Below are positions 37,594-46,515 of a DNA stretch of 64,000 nucleotides, in pieces. A model generated the notes under the pieces. That model saw nothing but the letters and a program-made list of their open reading frames with translations, searched no databases and was not told the origin of the DNA. Made by a program: the position numbers and the translations under genes. The DNA comes from Alistipes sp. (GTDB lineage: Bacteria > Bacteroidota > Bacteroidia > Bacteroidales > Rikenellaceae). The stretch spans positions 105,985 to 169,984 of the forward strand of contig JAFZFP010000016.1 in NCBI GenBank assembly GCA_017555905.1, read 5' to 3'. Numbering within the stretch: the stretch's first letter is position 1; every line of letters begins with the position of its first letter.

Positions 37594-37884
37594 ATGGAGA
37601 CCTCGAATATATATCTTGTGGTGATGGCCATCATATTCACCGTGCTGGGTTTTATGATGATGGTTGGCAAGGCTGATTTTGTGATGAAGAGATATGTGCG
37701 CGAATCGAAGAAGTATAACCTCGTACGCATGAGGTTTCTTCACGCTATCTCCTTCATCCTTATAAGCACCGTATCTCTGCTTATATTCTTTGGCGTAAGC
37801 GAGATTGTCGTAGCCTGCATCATCATCCCTTTTGCCATTATACTTGCAATTCTGCAGTTCACCTGGGCAAAGAGAAAGGAGTAG
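37594..37884 (+). CDS. DUF3784 membrane protein, paralogue 2
   Basis: 96 residues, three spans, signature GKADFVMKRYVRESKKYN and the same terminal motif (QFTWAKRKE) as paralogue 1 (QYTWAKRR). Start 13 bp after the S41 stop. Unknown function. Confidence 0.7.
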   Translation: METSNIYLVVMAIIFTVLGFMMMVGKADFVMKRYVRESKKYNLVRMRFLHAISFILISTVSLLIFFGVSEIVVACIIIPFAIILAILQFTWAKRKE

Positions 37885-37908
37885 AAAACTACCATAACTA
37901 TCGAAATT

Positions 37909-38211
37909 ATGAATATAGAACTAATTATCGCCATTATAGGCACCCTCGCAATTATAATATTGGCTATCGCTATAATGCTGGGCAAGGCAGACTTAACGAT
38001 GATAGACTACTACTTTAGCTCACCCGAAAAGAGGGCACAATATAACGTGCAACGTCTACGCCTATTGACAGGAGGCACGCTAATCTTCATTATAGCCTTG
38101 GAGTGGATACTACCCTTCGTCACAACCGCAGATGCTGCAAGTTTAATTGCACTAATTGTGGTTATTGCTCTCTATAAACTTCTTGAAAGCACGTGGACAA
38201 GAGCAAAGTAA
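37909..38211 (+). CDS. DUF3784 membrane protein, paralogue 3
   Basis: 100 residues, three spans, signature GKADLTMIDYYFSSPEKRAQ. Closest in layout to paralogue 1 (same length, same YN-x-x-RLR continuation). Last gene of the operon; terminator at 38290-38336. Confidence 0.7.
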   Translation: MNIELIIAIIGTLAIIILAIAIMLGKADLTMIDYYFSSPEKRAQYNVQRLRLLTGGTLIFIIALEWILPFVTTADAASLIALIVVIALYKLLESTWTRAK

Positions 38212-38289
38212 ATCCTCAAATGAATTTAGCACCCCGAAGCGGTAGACCAGTTTGTTGTCAGAGTGGGTTAGATTTGGCCTCGACATGAA

Positions 38290-38336
38290 AAAACTCCGGA
38301 TGGGCTGTACTTGTTGTACTGCTCATTCGGAGTTTT
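38290..38336. terminator. Bidirectional terminator between the SPFH operon and der
   Basis: Outer stem AAAACTCCG / CGGAGTTTT with inner GTAC/GTAC pairing and few mismatches; A and T runs at both ends suit either strand. The 78 bp before it (38212-38289) hold no gene that I recognise. Confidence 0.7.
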
Positions 38337-38373
38337 GATTAAGAGGTCGAAGATGACCCATTATCACAACAAA

Positions 38374-39678
38374 TTACTTCTGGCGGAAGTAGATTTGAAT
38401 AGGCACTCCCGAAAAGTCCCACTGCTCACGTAGTTTATTCTCAAGGAAGCGACGGTACGACTCCTTGATATACTGTGGAAGGTTCACGAAGAAGGCGAAC
38501 TGTGGCGTAGGCGTAGGAAGTTGAGTGACATACTTAATCTTGATATACTTGCCCTTGGTTGCTGCTGGTGGGTAGTTCTCAATCAAAGGCAAGAAGAACT
38601 CGTTGAGTTCGGATGTAGAGATGCGACGCTTACGCGACTGATAAACACGGATTGCCGCCTGCAACACATCGAGGATACGCTGCTTGTTGATTACCGAGGT
38701 GAAGATGATTGGAATGTCGCTAAATGGAGCAAGTTTCTTCTCAAGGAACTCGCGCCACACCTTCATAGTGTTGCTATCCTTCTCGACCAAGTCCCACTTA
38801 TTCACCACAACAACACAGCCCTTACGGTTGCGCACGATGAGGTTGTGGATATTCAAGTCCTGTGACTCGATACCCTGCTCAGCATCGAGCATAAGGATAC
38901 AAACATCTGAGTTCTCGATAGCACGGATAGAGCGCATAACTGAGTAGAACTCAAGGTCTTCGGTAACCTTACCCTTCTTACGCATACCTGCCGTATCGAT
39001 AAGGTAGAAGTCCATACCGTACATATTATAGCGAGTGTGGATAGAGTCGCGTGTGGTACCTGCCACGTTGGTCACGATGTTGCGCTCCTGGCCAAGCAAA
39101 GCGTTAGTCATAGAGGACTTACCTACGTTTGGACGACCTACGATGGTGATGCGTGGGAGTGAAGCATCGTACTCGGCAGAGGTATCCTCTGGGAGGTTGG
39201 CAAGGATGGCATCCATCATATCGCCCGTACCACTACCCGACATAGAACTGATGCAGTAAGGCTCGCCGAGACCCAAGGCGTGGAACTCGTGAGAGAAGTA
39301 GATGAGGTCGTAGGTATCAACCTTGTTACATACGAGCATCACCTTCTTGCCCGAGCGACGCAAGATGTCTGCCATCATCATATCGAGGTCGGTAATACCT
39401 GTGCGCACCTCAACAAGGAAGAGGATGAGGTCTGCCTCGTCGATGGCAAGCATCACCTGGCGACGAATCTCGTCCTCGAAGATATCCTCAGAATTTACGG
39501 TGTAACCACCAGTGTCGATTACCGAGAACTCCTTACCGTTCCAATCGGTCTTACCATAGTGGCGGTCGCGTGTTGTACCTGCAGTCTCGTCCACAATGGC
39601 CTGACGCTGACCAACAAGACGGTTGAAAAGTGTTGATTTACCCACATTTGGGCGTCCTACGATTGCTACCAAACTCAT
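38374..39678 (-). CDS. der: Ribosome-assembly GTPase Der (EngA)
   Basis: 434 residues with two GTPase domains and a C-terminal KH-like domain. P-loops [11 protein letters not shown] (7-17) and [12 protein letters not shown]3 DTGG and DTAG, NKVD and NKWD. Acts in 50S subunit maturation. Monocistronic; a TATCTTTG -7 box (minus strand, 39722-39729) lies 44 bp upstream. Confidence 0.96.
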   Translation of the reverse strand: MSLVAIVGRPNVGKSTLFNRLVGQRQAIVDETAGTTRDRHYGKTDWNGKEFSVIDTGGYTVNSEDIFEDEIRRQVMLAIDEADLILFLVEVRTGITDLDMMMADILRRSGKKVMLVCNKVDTYDLIYFSHEFHALGLGEPYCISSMSGSGTGDMMDAILANLPEDTSAEYDASLPRITIVGRPNVGKSSMTNALLGQERNIVTNVAGTTRDSIHTRYNMYGMDFYLIDTAGMRKKGKVTEDLEFYSVMRSIRAIENSDVCILMLDAEQGIESQDLNIHNLIVRNRKGCVVVVNKWDLVEKDSNTMKVWREFLEKKLAPFSDIPIIFTSVINKQRILDVLQAAIRVYQSRKRRISTSELNEFFLPLIENYPPAATKGKYIKIKYVTQLPTPTPQFAFFVNLPQYIKESYRRFLENKLREQWDFSGVPIQIYFRQK

Positions 39679-39721
39679 ATCTCTATATCTTTTATATTTC
39701 GCTTATACGCATATTACGCCA

Positions 39722-39729
39722 CAAAGATA
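39722..39729 (-). promoter_or_regulatory. Probable -7 box of der
   Basis: TATCTTTG on the minus strand; no convincing -33 TTTG at the usual distance was found. Confidence 0.4.
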
Positions 39730-39777
39730 AGACAATTCATTCAATTTTGGAAACTTTGCAAAATATTTACCATATAT

Positions 39778-39809
39778 TTTGGTTTATTTATATAAAATAA
39801 GTACCTTTG
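39778..39809 (+). promoter_or_regulatory. Promoter of the outer-membrane barrel gene
   Basis: TTTG (39778-39781), 20-bp spacer, TACCTTTG (39802-39809). It shows that an ATG at 39807 lies inside the promoter and cannot be the start. Confidence 0.7.
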
Positions 39810-39860
39810 AAGGATTATAAGCCTATCCCTCTGGTGGGTAGGCTCCAGATTTTGAGGAAT

Positions 39861-40541
39861 ATGAAGAGTTGTGTGAGAAATATAGCGTTGGCGGTGATGG
39901 TGGTAGTGGCACTCATTATGGGCAGTGGCAAGGCTTCGGCTCAGTCCTGTTGCGACCACACCTTCGACTACAACGTGGTTGTAGATAGAGAGCCTCGCAA
40001 TATAGGCACGGAGTGGGGAATTGGAGTTGGCGCTGTCTACACAGGCCTGAGTGGTGTGTCATCGCCAGACATACTTCTATCGCCACGTTTCGGCTTTCAA
40101 GGCCACCTCGATATGGCGATATGCTTCGGTCGCAACTTCGCGATAGAGATGGAGTTGGACTATGAGGGTGGCTCAATAGATGCCAAGTATCAGGATTTGG
40201 AGCGTCGCATACGCACCACCTCGGTAGATATCCCCGTACTGCTCTCGCTACGCTTTGCCAACAAGCGTGTACGCATAAACGCTGGCCCAGTCTTCGGTGT
40301 AATGTCGAAGGGCGAGTACACCCACAACAACGAGGTGATGATGTTTGGCTCGATAACCCCTACGTGGAATATCGCAGGAGGCATCGGTGTACGCCTTTCG
40401 AGATACTTCCTTATCGAGGCACGCTATATCCACGCCCTCACGGACAACAGCAACCAGTTTGGTGGCACGGAGCAAAAGGAGGGATTAGACTTTAACACAC
40501 GTTCCTATAAGGTGACCCTCGGCGTGTCACTTGCATTTTAA
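39861..40541 (+). CDS. Outer-membrane beta-barrel protein (OmpX/PorT-like)
   Basis: 226 residues from ATG 39861, chosen because the promoter overlaps the longer frame. Signal peptide cut near ASAQ, then eight or so amphipathic strands (GIGVGAVYTGLSGVS, HLDMAICFGRNFAIEMELDY, SVDIPVLLSLRFANKRVRIN) and a terminal Phe (LGVSLAF). The pattern fits the outer-membrane beta-barrel domain that includes PorT. Function in this organism is unknown. 23 bp upstream of phoH. Confidence 0.75.
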   Translation: MKSCVRNIALAVMVVVALIMGSGKASAQSCCDHTFDYNVVVDREPRNIGTEWGIGVGAVYTGLSGVSSPDILLSPRFGFQGHLDMAICFGRNFAIEMELDYEGGSIDAKYQDLERRIRTTSVDIPVLLSLRFANKRVRINAGPVFGVMSKGEYTHNNEVMMFGSITPTWNIAGGIGVRLSRYFLIEARYIHALTDNSNQFGGTEQKEGLDFNTRSYKVTLGVSLAF

Positions 40542-40564
40542 CCTTTTTGGTAGCACAAACAACT

Positions 40565-41572
40565 ATGAGTGAAGAGATTGTAAAAGAGATATTGGTGGAG
40601 GGTGTAGATGCCCGAGAACTCTATGGCGCACAGGATGCCTACCTTGAGCAGATGCGTGAGCTATGCCCCAAGGTAAAGATTGTGGCGCGTGGCGACAAGA
40701 TTAAGGCCCTGGGTGCTAAGAGCGATGTGAGCGCCTTTGAGCGTAGGATGAACGCCTTGGTGGAGTACTACGTCAAGTATGGCCATATCTCCTCGGAGGT
40801 GGTCTCTCAGGCCTTCTCATCAAGCCTTGAGGAGTTGTCGGCAGAGCCACCAACAGTGGATAAGGATGTTATCGTCTACGGCAACAACGGAGCGATAATC
40901 CGCGCCCGCACAATCAACCAACAACGCCTTGTAAAACTATCTGAGAACAACGACCTACTCTTTGCCGTAGGTCCTGCGGGTTCGGGAAAGACATACACGG
41001 CCATAGCATTGGCGGTTAGAGCGCTGAAGGAGAAGGAGATACGTCGAATAATTTTGACTCGTCCTGCTGTCGAGGCTGGTGAAAAACTCGGCTTCCTCCC
41101 AGGCGATATGAAGGAGAAGTTAGACCCCTATTTGCAACCGCTCTACGATGCGCTCAACGATATGATTCCTGCGGCTAAGTTGCAGAAATTCATCGAGGAG
41201 GGCACAGTACAGATTGCCCCACTGGCATATATGCGCGGTAGAACTCTCGACAACGCCTTTGTCATCCTCGACGAGGCTCAGAATACTACCCTCTCGCAGA
41301 TTAAGATGTTCCTTACGCGTATGGGTCGCAACGCCAAGTTTATCGTCACGGGCGACGTAACACAGATCGACCTTCCACGACGCTCGGATAGCGGTCTGAC
41401 AAAGGCGATGGAGACGCTCAAAAATATCGATGGCATAGGCATTGTAGAGTTCGACAAGCGCGATATCGTGCGCCACAGATTGGTTAAGTATATCGTCGAT
41501 GCCTTCGACAAGCGCGAGGAGTTGGAGAATGGTCTCCGCAAGGATCGTCGCGATGTAAATCAGGAGAACTAA
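40565..41572 (+). CDS. phoH: PhoH-family ATPase
   Basis: 335 residues from ATG 40565. Walker A GPAGSGKT (136-143) and Walker B FVILDEAQNTT, with an N-terminal KH-like region (about 1-100). PhoH/PhoL proteins are ATP-binding, linked to RNA metabolism and often found with ybeY; ybeY is not in this window. Probably co-transcribed with the barrel gene. Confidence 0.88.
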   Translation: MSEEIVKEILVEGVDARELYGAQDAYLEQMRELCPKVKIVARGDKIKALGAKSDVSAFERRMNALVEYYVKYGHISSEVVSQAFSSSLEELSAEPPTVDKDVIVYGNNGAIIRARTINQQRLVKLSENNDLLFAVGPAGSGKTYTAIALAVRALKEKEIRRIILTRPAVEAGEKLGFLPGDMKEKLDPYLQPLYDALNDMIPAAKLQKFIEEGTVQIAPLAYMRGRTLDNAFVILDEAQNTTLSQIKMFLTRMGRNAKFIVTGDVTQIDLPRRSDSGLTKAMETLKNIDGIGIVEFDKRDIVRHRLVKYIVDAFDKREELENGLRKDRRDVNQEN

Positions 41573-41629
41573 AGGATTATATAAAAGCAACTAAATAACT
41601 AATAATCAATAAATTAAAACTTTTAGAGT

Positions 41630-43090
41630 ATGGATAAGAATTTGAAAGGCTTGAAGCCAGCATTGGTTTGGAAGCACTTTGCAGAGATCTGCAACATCCC
41701 ACACCCTTCACACCAGGAGGATGCTATTCGTGCCTACATCGTTAAGTGGGCTGAGGAACTCGGCTTGGAGCATAAGGTAGATGAGGCTCAGAACGTATAT
41801 GTCTATAAGCCAGCAACCCCAGGTATGGAGGATCGCAAGGGTATCATCCTTCAGGCTCATACCGATATGGTGCCACAGAAGAACAACGACACCACTTTCG
41901 ACTTTGCTACCGACCCTATCGAGGCATATATCGATGGCGAGTGGGTGACTGCTAATGGCACAACCCTTGGCGCTGACAACGGTATCGGCTTGGCTGCTGC
42001 AATGGCGGCTATGGAGGACTCAGACCTCGTACACGGTCCTTTGGAGTGCTTGTTCACCGCTACCGAGGAGACTGGTATGGATGGTGCTTTCGGCCTTAAG
42101 GGCGGTATGCTCAAGGGCGAGATCTTGCTCAACCTCGACTCAGAGACCGAGGGCGAGTTGTATGTTGGTTGCGCTGGCGGTATGGATGTAAATGTGACAT
42201 TCAACTACCGTGAGCAGCCTTTGGAGGGTAAGTTCGCTGCATACAAGGTTACTGTTAAGGGTCTTAAGGGTGGTCACTCAGGTATCCAGATTGGCACTCA
42301 GCGCGCTAACGCCAACAAGGTGTTGTTCCGCTTGTTGCGTCAGGAGACCGAGTCATACGGCTTGGAGTTGGCATCGGTAGAGGGTGGCAATATGCGTAAC
42401 GCTATCCCACGTGAGGCTTGGGCTGTAGTGGTAGTGCGCGAGGCTGAGAAGGCTATCTTCGAGGCTAACGTGAAGGCATACGAGAAGATTATCATCAAGG
42501 AGTTCGAGGGTATCGAGGACTCTATCGAGATCTTCGCAGAGCCTGTTGAGTGCCCTAAGGCAATCATCCCACACCTTGAGTCACACTCATTGATTCGTGC
42601 TATCTGTGGTTGCCCTAACGGCGTACAGCGTATGTCTATCGCTATGGAGAACTTGGTGCAGACCTCTTCTAACTTGGCTATCGTCGTTTCTAACGGCTCG
42701 ACTATTGAGGTTAAGTGCTTGTTGCGCTCATCTGTAGATACCGAGAAGGGTGAGTTGGCAGGCGCTATCTCTTCTGTATTCGAGTTGGCAGGTGCAGATG
42801 TTGAGCTCTCTGGCTCATACAGCGGTTGGAACCCAAATATGAAGTCGCCTATCTTGCACACTATGCTTGAGTCATACGAGAAGTTGTACGGCGTGAAGCC
42901 ATCGGTAACTGCTATCCACGCAGGTTTGGAGTGCGGTATCATCGGTGCTAAGTACCCAGGAATGGATATGATCTCGTTCGGTCCTACTATCTGCTACCCA
43001 CACTCTCCAGACGAGAAGGTGAACATCGCATCGGTAGAGAAGTTCTACGACTTCTTGCTCAACACCTTGCGTAACGCACCACGTAAGTAA
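41630..43090 (+). CDS. pepD: Aminoacyl-histidine dipeptidase (PepD), M20 family
   Basis: 486 residues. Metal-binding motifs of M20/M28 type: LQAHTDMVPQK (His, Asp), GADNGIGLAAAMA, ATEETGMDGAFGL (Glu-Glu). Length and motif spacing match PepD (E. coli 485). It cleaves Xaa-His dipeptides in the cytosol. Codon usage is strongly biased (TTG for Leu, GGC/GGT for Gly), suggesting high expression. Confidence 0.93.
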   Translation: MDKNLKGLKPALVWKHFAEICNIPHPSHQEDAIRAYIVKWAEELGLEHKVDEAQNVYVYKPATPGMEDRKGIILQAHTDMVPQKNNDTTFDFATDPIEAYIDGEWVTANGTTLGADNGIGLAAAMAAMEDSDLVHGPLECLFTATEETGMDGAFGLKGGMLKGEILLNLDSETEGELYVGCAGGMDVNVTFNYREQPLEGKFAAYKVTVKGLKGGHSGIQIGTQRANANKVLFRLLRQETESYGLELASVEGGNMRNAIPREAWAVVVVREAEKAIFEANVKAYEKIIIKEFEGIEDSIEIFAEPVECPKAIIPHLESHSLIRAICGCPNGVQRMSIAMENLVQTSSNLAIVVSNGSTIEVKCLLRSSVDTEKGELAGAISSVFELAGADVELSGSYSGWNPNMKSPILHTMLESYEKLYGVKPSVTAIHAGLECGIIGAKYPGMDMISFGPTICYPHSPDEKVNIASVEKFYDFLLNTLRNAPRK

Positions 43091-43118
43091 GACAAGCGAC
43101 TCAAACGCTATACCCAAA

Positions 43119-44111
43119 ATGAGAGAGCAATCGTACACACCAACCATAGGTGACGATGCCAAATGGTTTGTAGTGGTCAATCCCACCTCTGGCGGAGGCA
43201 AGGGATTGACCGACTACCCTGCCATCTCTAAGTTGTTGCGAGACAACGGCATACGCCACGAAGCGGTATTTACCGAACATAAACACCACGCCACAGAACT
43301 CACCGTATCGGCTATAGCAAGTGGCTACCGCCATATTATCGTGGTGGGTGGCGACGGCACTATGCACGAAGTGGTGAATGGCCTCTTCATCCAAAAGAGC
43401 GTAGCCCCATCCGATGTCACCTTAGCGATGATCTCGGCAGGCACGGGAAACGACTGGATACGTATGTTCGGCATCCCAACACGCTACTCCGAGGCTATCC
43501 GCGCCATAAAGGAGGGCTACACCTTCTTGCAGGATGTGGCCGAGATATCGTACGAGGAGTCGAAGTATCGCCAGAAACGCTTTATGGCTAATGTTGCAGG
43601 CTTGGGCTTCGATGCCGAGGTCATCAAGCGCACACTCACAAGCAAGGCCAAGGGCTACCTCGGACGCAGTGGTTATCTATGGTGCTTGGTACGCTCCTTC
43701 TTCTCGCACAAGGCTACGGGTGCTAAGATTTGGGTTGATGATAAGTTGGTGTTCAACGACCTACTCTTTAGCATCGCTGTAGGTGTCGGCAAATTTAATG
43801 GTGGAGGTATCCAGCAGTTACCCGACTCGGTGGCCGACGACGGACTCCTGGACATCACTATCATACGCCCAGTGCATTGGTGGCACGTCATCTTCCGTAT
43901 GCGTCGCCTCTTCAACGGCACAATCTACTCGATTGGCCACATATCGCACGCTCAGGGCAAGAGCATCCGCATAGAGTCTTCGCCCGAAACACCGCTTGAA
44001 ATCGATGGTGAGTTGTATGGTGCTACTCCGGTGGAGATCAACGTATTACACCGCGAGGTGAGGGTTGTGGTAAACAAATCATTCATCGACGGAGTAAGGA
44101 ACGATAAATAG
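43119..44111 (+). CDS. Diacylglycerol/sphingosine-kinase-like lipid kinase
   Basis: 330 residues. DAGK catalytic signature: VVNPTSGGGKG (24-34), VVGGDGTMHEVVNG, SAGTGNDWIRMFG, then a C-terminal beta-rich domain. Family phosphorylates lipids such as diacylglycerol or sphingoid bases; since many Bacteroidota make sphingolipids, either is possible. Terminator follows at 44141-44180. Confidence 0.85.
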   Translation: MREQSYTPTIGDDAKWFVVVNPTSGGGKGLTDYPAISKLLRDNGIRHEAVFTEHKHHATELTVSAIASGYRHIIVVGGDGTMHEVVNGLFIQKSVAPSDVTLAMISAGTGNDWIRMFGIPTRYSEAIRAIKEGYTFLQDVAEISYEESKYRQKRFMANVAGLGFDAEVIKRTLTSKAKGYLGRSGYLWCLVRSFFSHKATGAKIWVDDKLVFNDLLFSIAVGVGKFNGGGIQQLPDSVADDGLLDITIIRPVHWWHVIFRMRRLFNGTIYSIGHISHAQGKSIRIESSPETPLEIDGELYGATPVEINVLHREVRVVVNKSFIDGVRNDK

Positions 44112-44140
44112 CGACAAACGAGTCACAAAACTACGAATAT

Positions 44141-44180
44141 GGACTATTCGACCGAGAGGTTGGGTAGTCCTCATTTTTTT
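44141..44180 (+). terminator. Intrinsic terminator after the lipid kinase
   Basis: GGACTA / TAGTCC stem extended by ACC/GGT, followed by TCATTTTTTTT. Confidence 0.7.
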
Positions 44181-44209
44181 TGCCAAGGGTGCAAATAATT
44201 TGACCACAT

Positions 44210-44262
44210 AACACTTAATAGTGTTAAAGGGTTGTGGGTTATGATTTTTTTTACTAATTTTG
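44210..44262 (+). promoter_or_regulatory. Promoter of the surface lipoprotein pair, with upstream palindrome
   Basis: TTG (44232-44234), 20-bp spacer, TAATTTTG (44255-44262). Immediately upstream is the inverted repeat AACACT-TAAT-AGTGTT (44210-44225), a candidate operator at the -33 edge. Confidence 0.55.
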
Positions 44263-44361
44263 TCGAGATTTGAGAGAATATATTTTAAACTACAGTTAGG
44301 TAAAGAAAAAGAGAATTAGATTAAACAAACTGAATTACAACAACTTAAAAAACTATCATCA

Positions 44362-46458
44362 ATGAAAAAACTATTTACTATTTGGGCTGTTATGCTCAGC
44401 GTATTGTTCACTGTGGGCTGTACGGAGAATAGCCAGACAGACCAGCCTAACAACGGCAACAACACCGAGAATCCTGGCGATAACAACGGTGGTAACAACG
44501 AGAACAATGGCACTACAGATGAGCCTACTCAGCCAGTTATCTCTATCGACGAGGTGGAGGTTACGGCCGACTCTTTCACCTTCGAAGTTACTACAAACGT
44601 ACCTGGTGTGCTTGGTTACACCGTAGTAGCAGAGGGCTTCTCTGCTCCAAAGATGGACGAGTGGTTCGCAGCAAACTCTAAGGAGATTGAGGGCACTGAG
44701 AACATCACCATCAGCAACCTCAACGACAACACAAACTACACCCTCTACGCAATTCTCCGCGCTTCGAAGGATAACAACCTCAGCGCACCAAAGAACTGGA
44801 AGTTCACAACTCCTGATGACGGTGTAGCAAACCCTATCACTATCGACAACGTGGGCTACGAGGATGCTACCTTCACCATCAACCTTCCTGGTAACATTAT
44901 GTTCCAGTGCATCGACAAGGCATACCTCACCCACAACCAGATCACTCCTGAGGAGTACATCTCTAAGCCTGGCATCGGTATCATTACTAATGGTCCACTT
45001 ACCGTTGATTGGTACAATGGTGGTACTTATGGCCCTTACGAGATGCGTATGCGTGCCGGTAGCGAGTACTACGTTATCGCTGTTCAGTGCGACGACACTC
45101 TCCCTACCCCTAACTTCATTGGCGAGATCTACATCAAGTCGTTCAGCACACTCCACAAGCCTACAACAACGGCTGGTGTGACTACCGAGATTACAAACGT
45201 AGACTCAACATCTGTAACCATCAAGACTACCCCTGATAGCGACGTTGCACAGTACTATGTTTATGTAGACTCAGCATCACAGCTCCATATGATTATGGAC
45301 GACTACGGCATGGACATATTTTTATCAACTGTTTTGAAGCAGGTAGTAACCTATGGCAATGGTTGGACTCTCACAGCAGCTAACGAGGCTACTTGGGAGG
45401 GTCTTACACCTAACTTCAACTACAGCATCGCCCTCATCGTAGAGGACAACAAGGGTGCAATGAACGCATCGCTTATCGACTTCACAACAGGCGACAAGTC
45501 GATGGCTCCTCCAACTATCGACCTCTCAATCAGCGAGGCAGCGGAGAACCCACACAGCAACCTCGTACTCAACATCTACTCAGAGAATGCTGTAAGCGGT
45601 AAGGTCGTATTCCGTTCTACAGTAGAGGTTAATGAGCGTCGCTACGACAACTCAGACGAGACTATCGTAAACAACTGGGGTACCCCACTCAACGCTGAGC
45701 AGATTGAGGCTATCAAGACTACTGGTCTCTCACTCACAATGTCTGACTTGTGGCCAGAGGTAGAGTACACCGCATTGGTACTCTTGTACAACAAGGAGAA
45801 GGTTTCAACCCTTGAGGCTACAACATATACTACTCCAGCACAGGCTGCTGCACCACGTGTTGAGTCAGACCTCTTCACATCATTGCTTGGCGAGTGGACA
45901 ATGACCTACACCCTCGTTCAGGAGAATGGCGTACAGGCTACCGTAAGTGAGGTTGTAACTATCGCTCAGGGCGTAGACTCAAAGACAGAGACCGACTACC
46001 GCAACCAGAACCGCCTCGTAATCCTTGGCTTCCCATTCTACGTGGATGCTCAGGGTAACTACACTGAGATACCAGTGTTCACCCCAGCAGACCTCTTGGA
46101 GGAGAGAGCAAACTACTACGCTAAGGGCAAGAACCTCGCATACCGCGACTATGGCCCAAAGATCTTCCTCCAGATTGGTGAGGGCGACACTATCACCGTG
46201 CCTACATCACGTGGCGAGTACCTCTACAACTGGGCTGAGGAGGGATTCCTCAACTTCTTCGGTTGCGACTACAACAACCAGTTTACCGCACCTGCGACAT
46301 TCCCTGTAACCCTCTCGGCTGACGGTAACACCCTCACTATTGGTGCCCACCACGCTGGCGAGGAGTTCGATTGGGGTATCTACCGTCCTGCGGTATTCCT
46401 CAACGAGCAGAAACTCAAGGCTTGTGCTACGAGCGACATCGTTCTTACACGTAAGTAA
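44362..46458 (+). CDS. Surface lipoprotein with fibronectin-III-like repeats
   Basis: 698 residues. Lipobox VGC with Cys20, a low-complexity Asn/Gly/Glu linker (about 23-58), then several FN3-like units with the pattern ...ITNVDSTSVTIKTTP... and ...NLNDNTNYTLYAIL.... The C-terminal 170 residues (EWTMTYTLVQENGVQATVSE onward) look like a separate beta-rich binding domain. The linker after the lipid anchor is typical of surface-exposed lipoproteins of Bacteroidota. Ligand unknown. Upstream of, and probably co-expressed with, the IdeS-like lipoprotein. Confidence 0.75.
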   Translation: MKKLFTIWAVMLSVLFTVGCTENSQTDQPNNGNNTENPGDNNGGNNENNGTTDEPTQPVISIDEVEVTADSFTFEVTTNVPGVLGYTVVAEGFSAPKMDEWFAANSKEIEGTENITISNLNDNTNYTLYAILRASKDNNLSAPKNWKFTTPDDGVANPITIDNVGYEDATFTINLPGNIMFQCIDKAYLTHNQITPEEYISKPGIGIITNGPLTVDWYNGGTYGPYEMRMRAGSEYYVIAVQCDDTLPTPNFIGEIYIKSFSTLHKPTTTAGVTTEITNVDSTSVTIKTTPDSDVAQYYVYVDSASQLHMIMDDYGMDIFLSTVLKQVVTYGNGWTLTAANEATWEGLTPNFNYSIALIVEDNKGAMNASLIDFTTGDKSMAPPTIDLSISEAAENPHSNLVLNIYSENAVSGKVVFRSTVEVNERRYDNSDETIVNNWGTPLNAEQIEAIKTTGLSLTMSDLWPEVEYTALVLLYNKEKVSTLEATTYTTPAQAAAPRVESDLFTSLLGEWTMTYTLVQENGVQATVSEVVTIAQGVDSKTETDYRNQNRLVILGFPFYVDAQGNYTEIPVFTPADLLEERANYYAKGKNLAYRDYGPKIFLQIGEGDTITVPTSRGEYLYNWAEEGFLNFFGCDYNNQFTAPATFPVTLSADGNTLTIGAHHAGEEFDWGIYRPAVFLNEQKLKACATSDIVLTRK

Positions 46459-46467
46459 TTAACAACT

Positions 46468-46500
46468 GGTGGTGAGGGAGACACCCTCGCCACCTTTATT
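46468..46500 (+). terminator. Hairpin between the two lipoprotein genes
   Basis: 11-bp stem GGTGGTGAGGG / CCCTCGCCACC with one wobble, followed by TTTATTATAA. A weak terminator that could allow partial readthrough into the IdeS-like gene 22 bp further on. Confidence 0.5.
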
Positions 46501-46515
46501 ATAATATAGGAAGAG

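Noticed and set aside
38212-38289. Insertion-sequence end
   Set aside because: The segment looks unlike the flanking genes but has no terminal inverted repeat or target duplication that I can identify.
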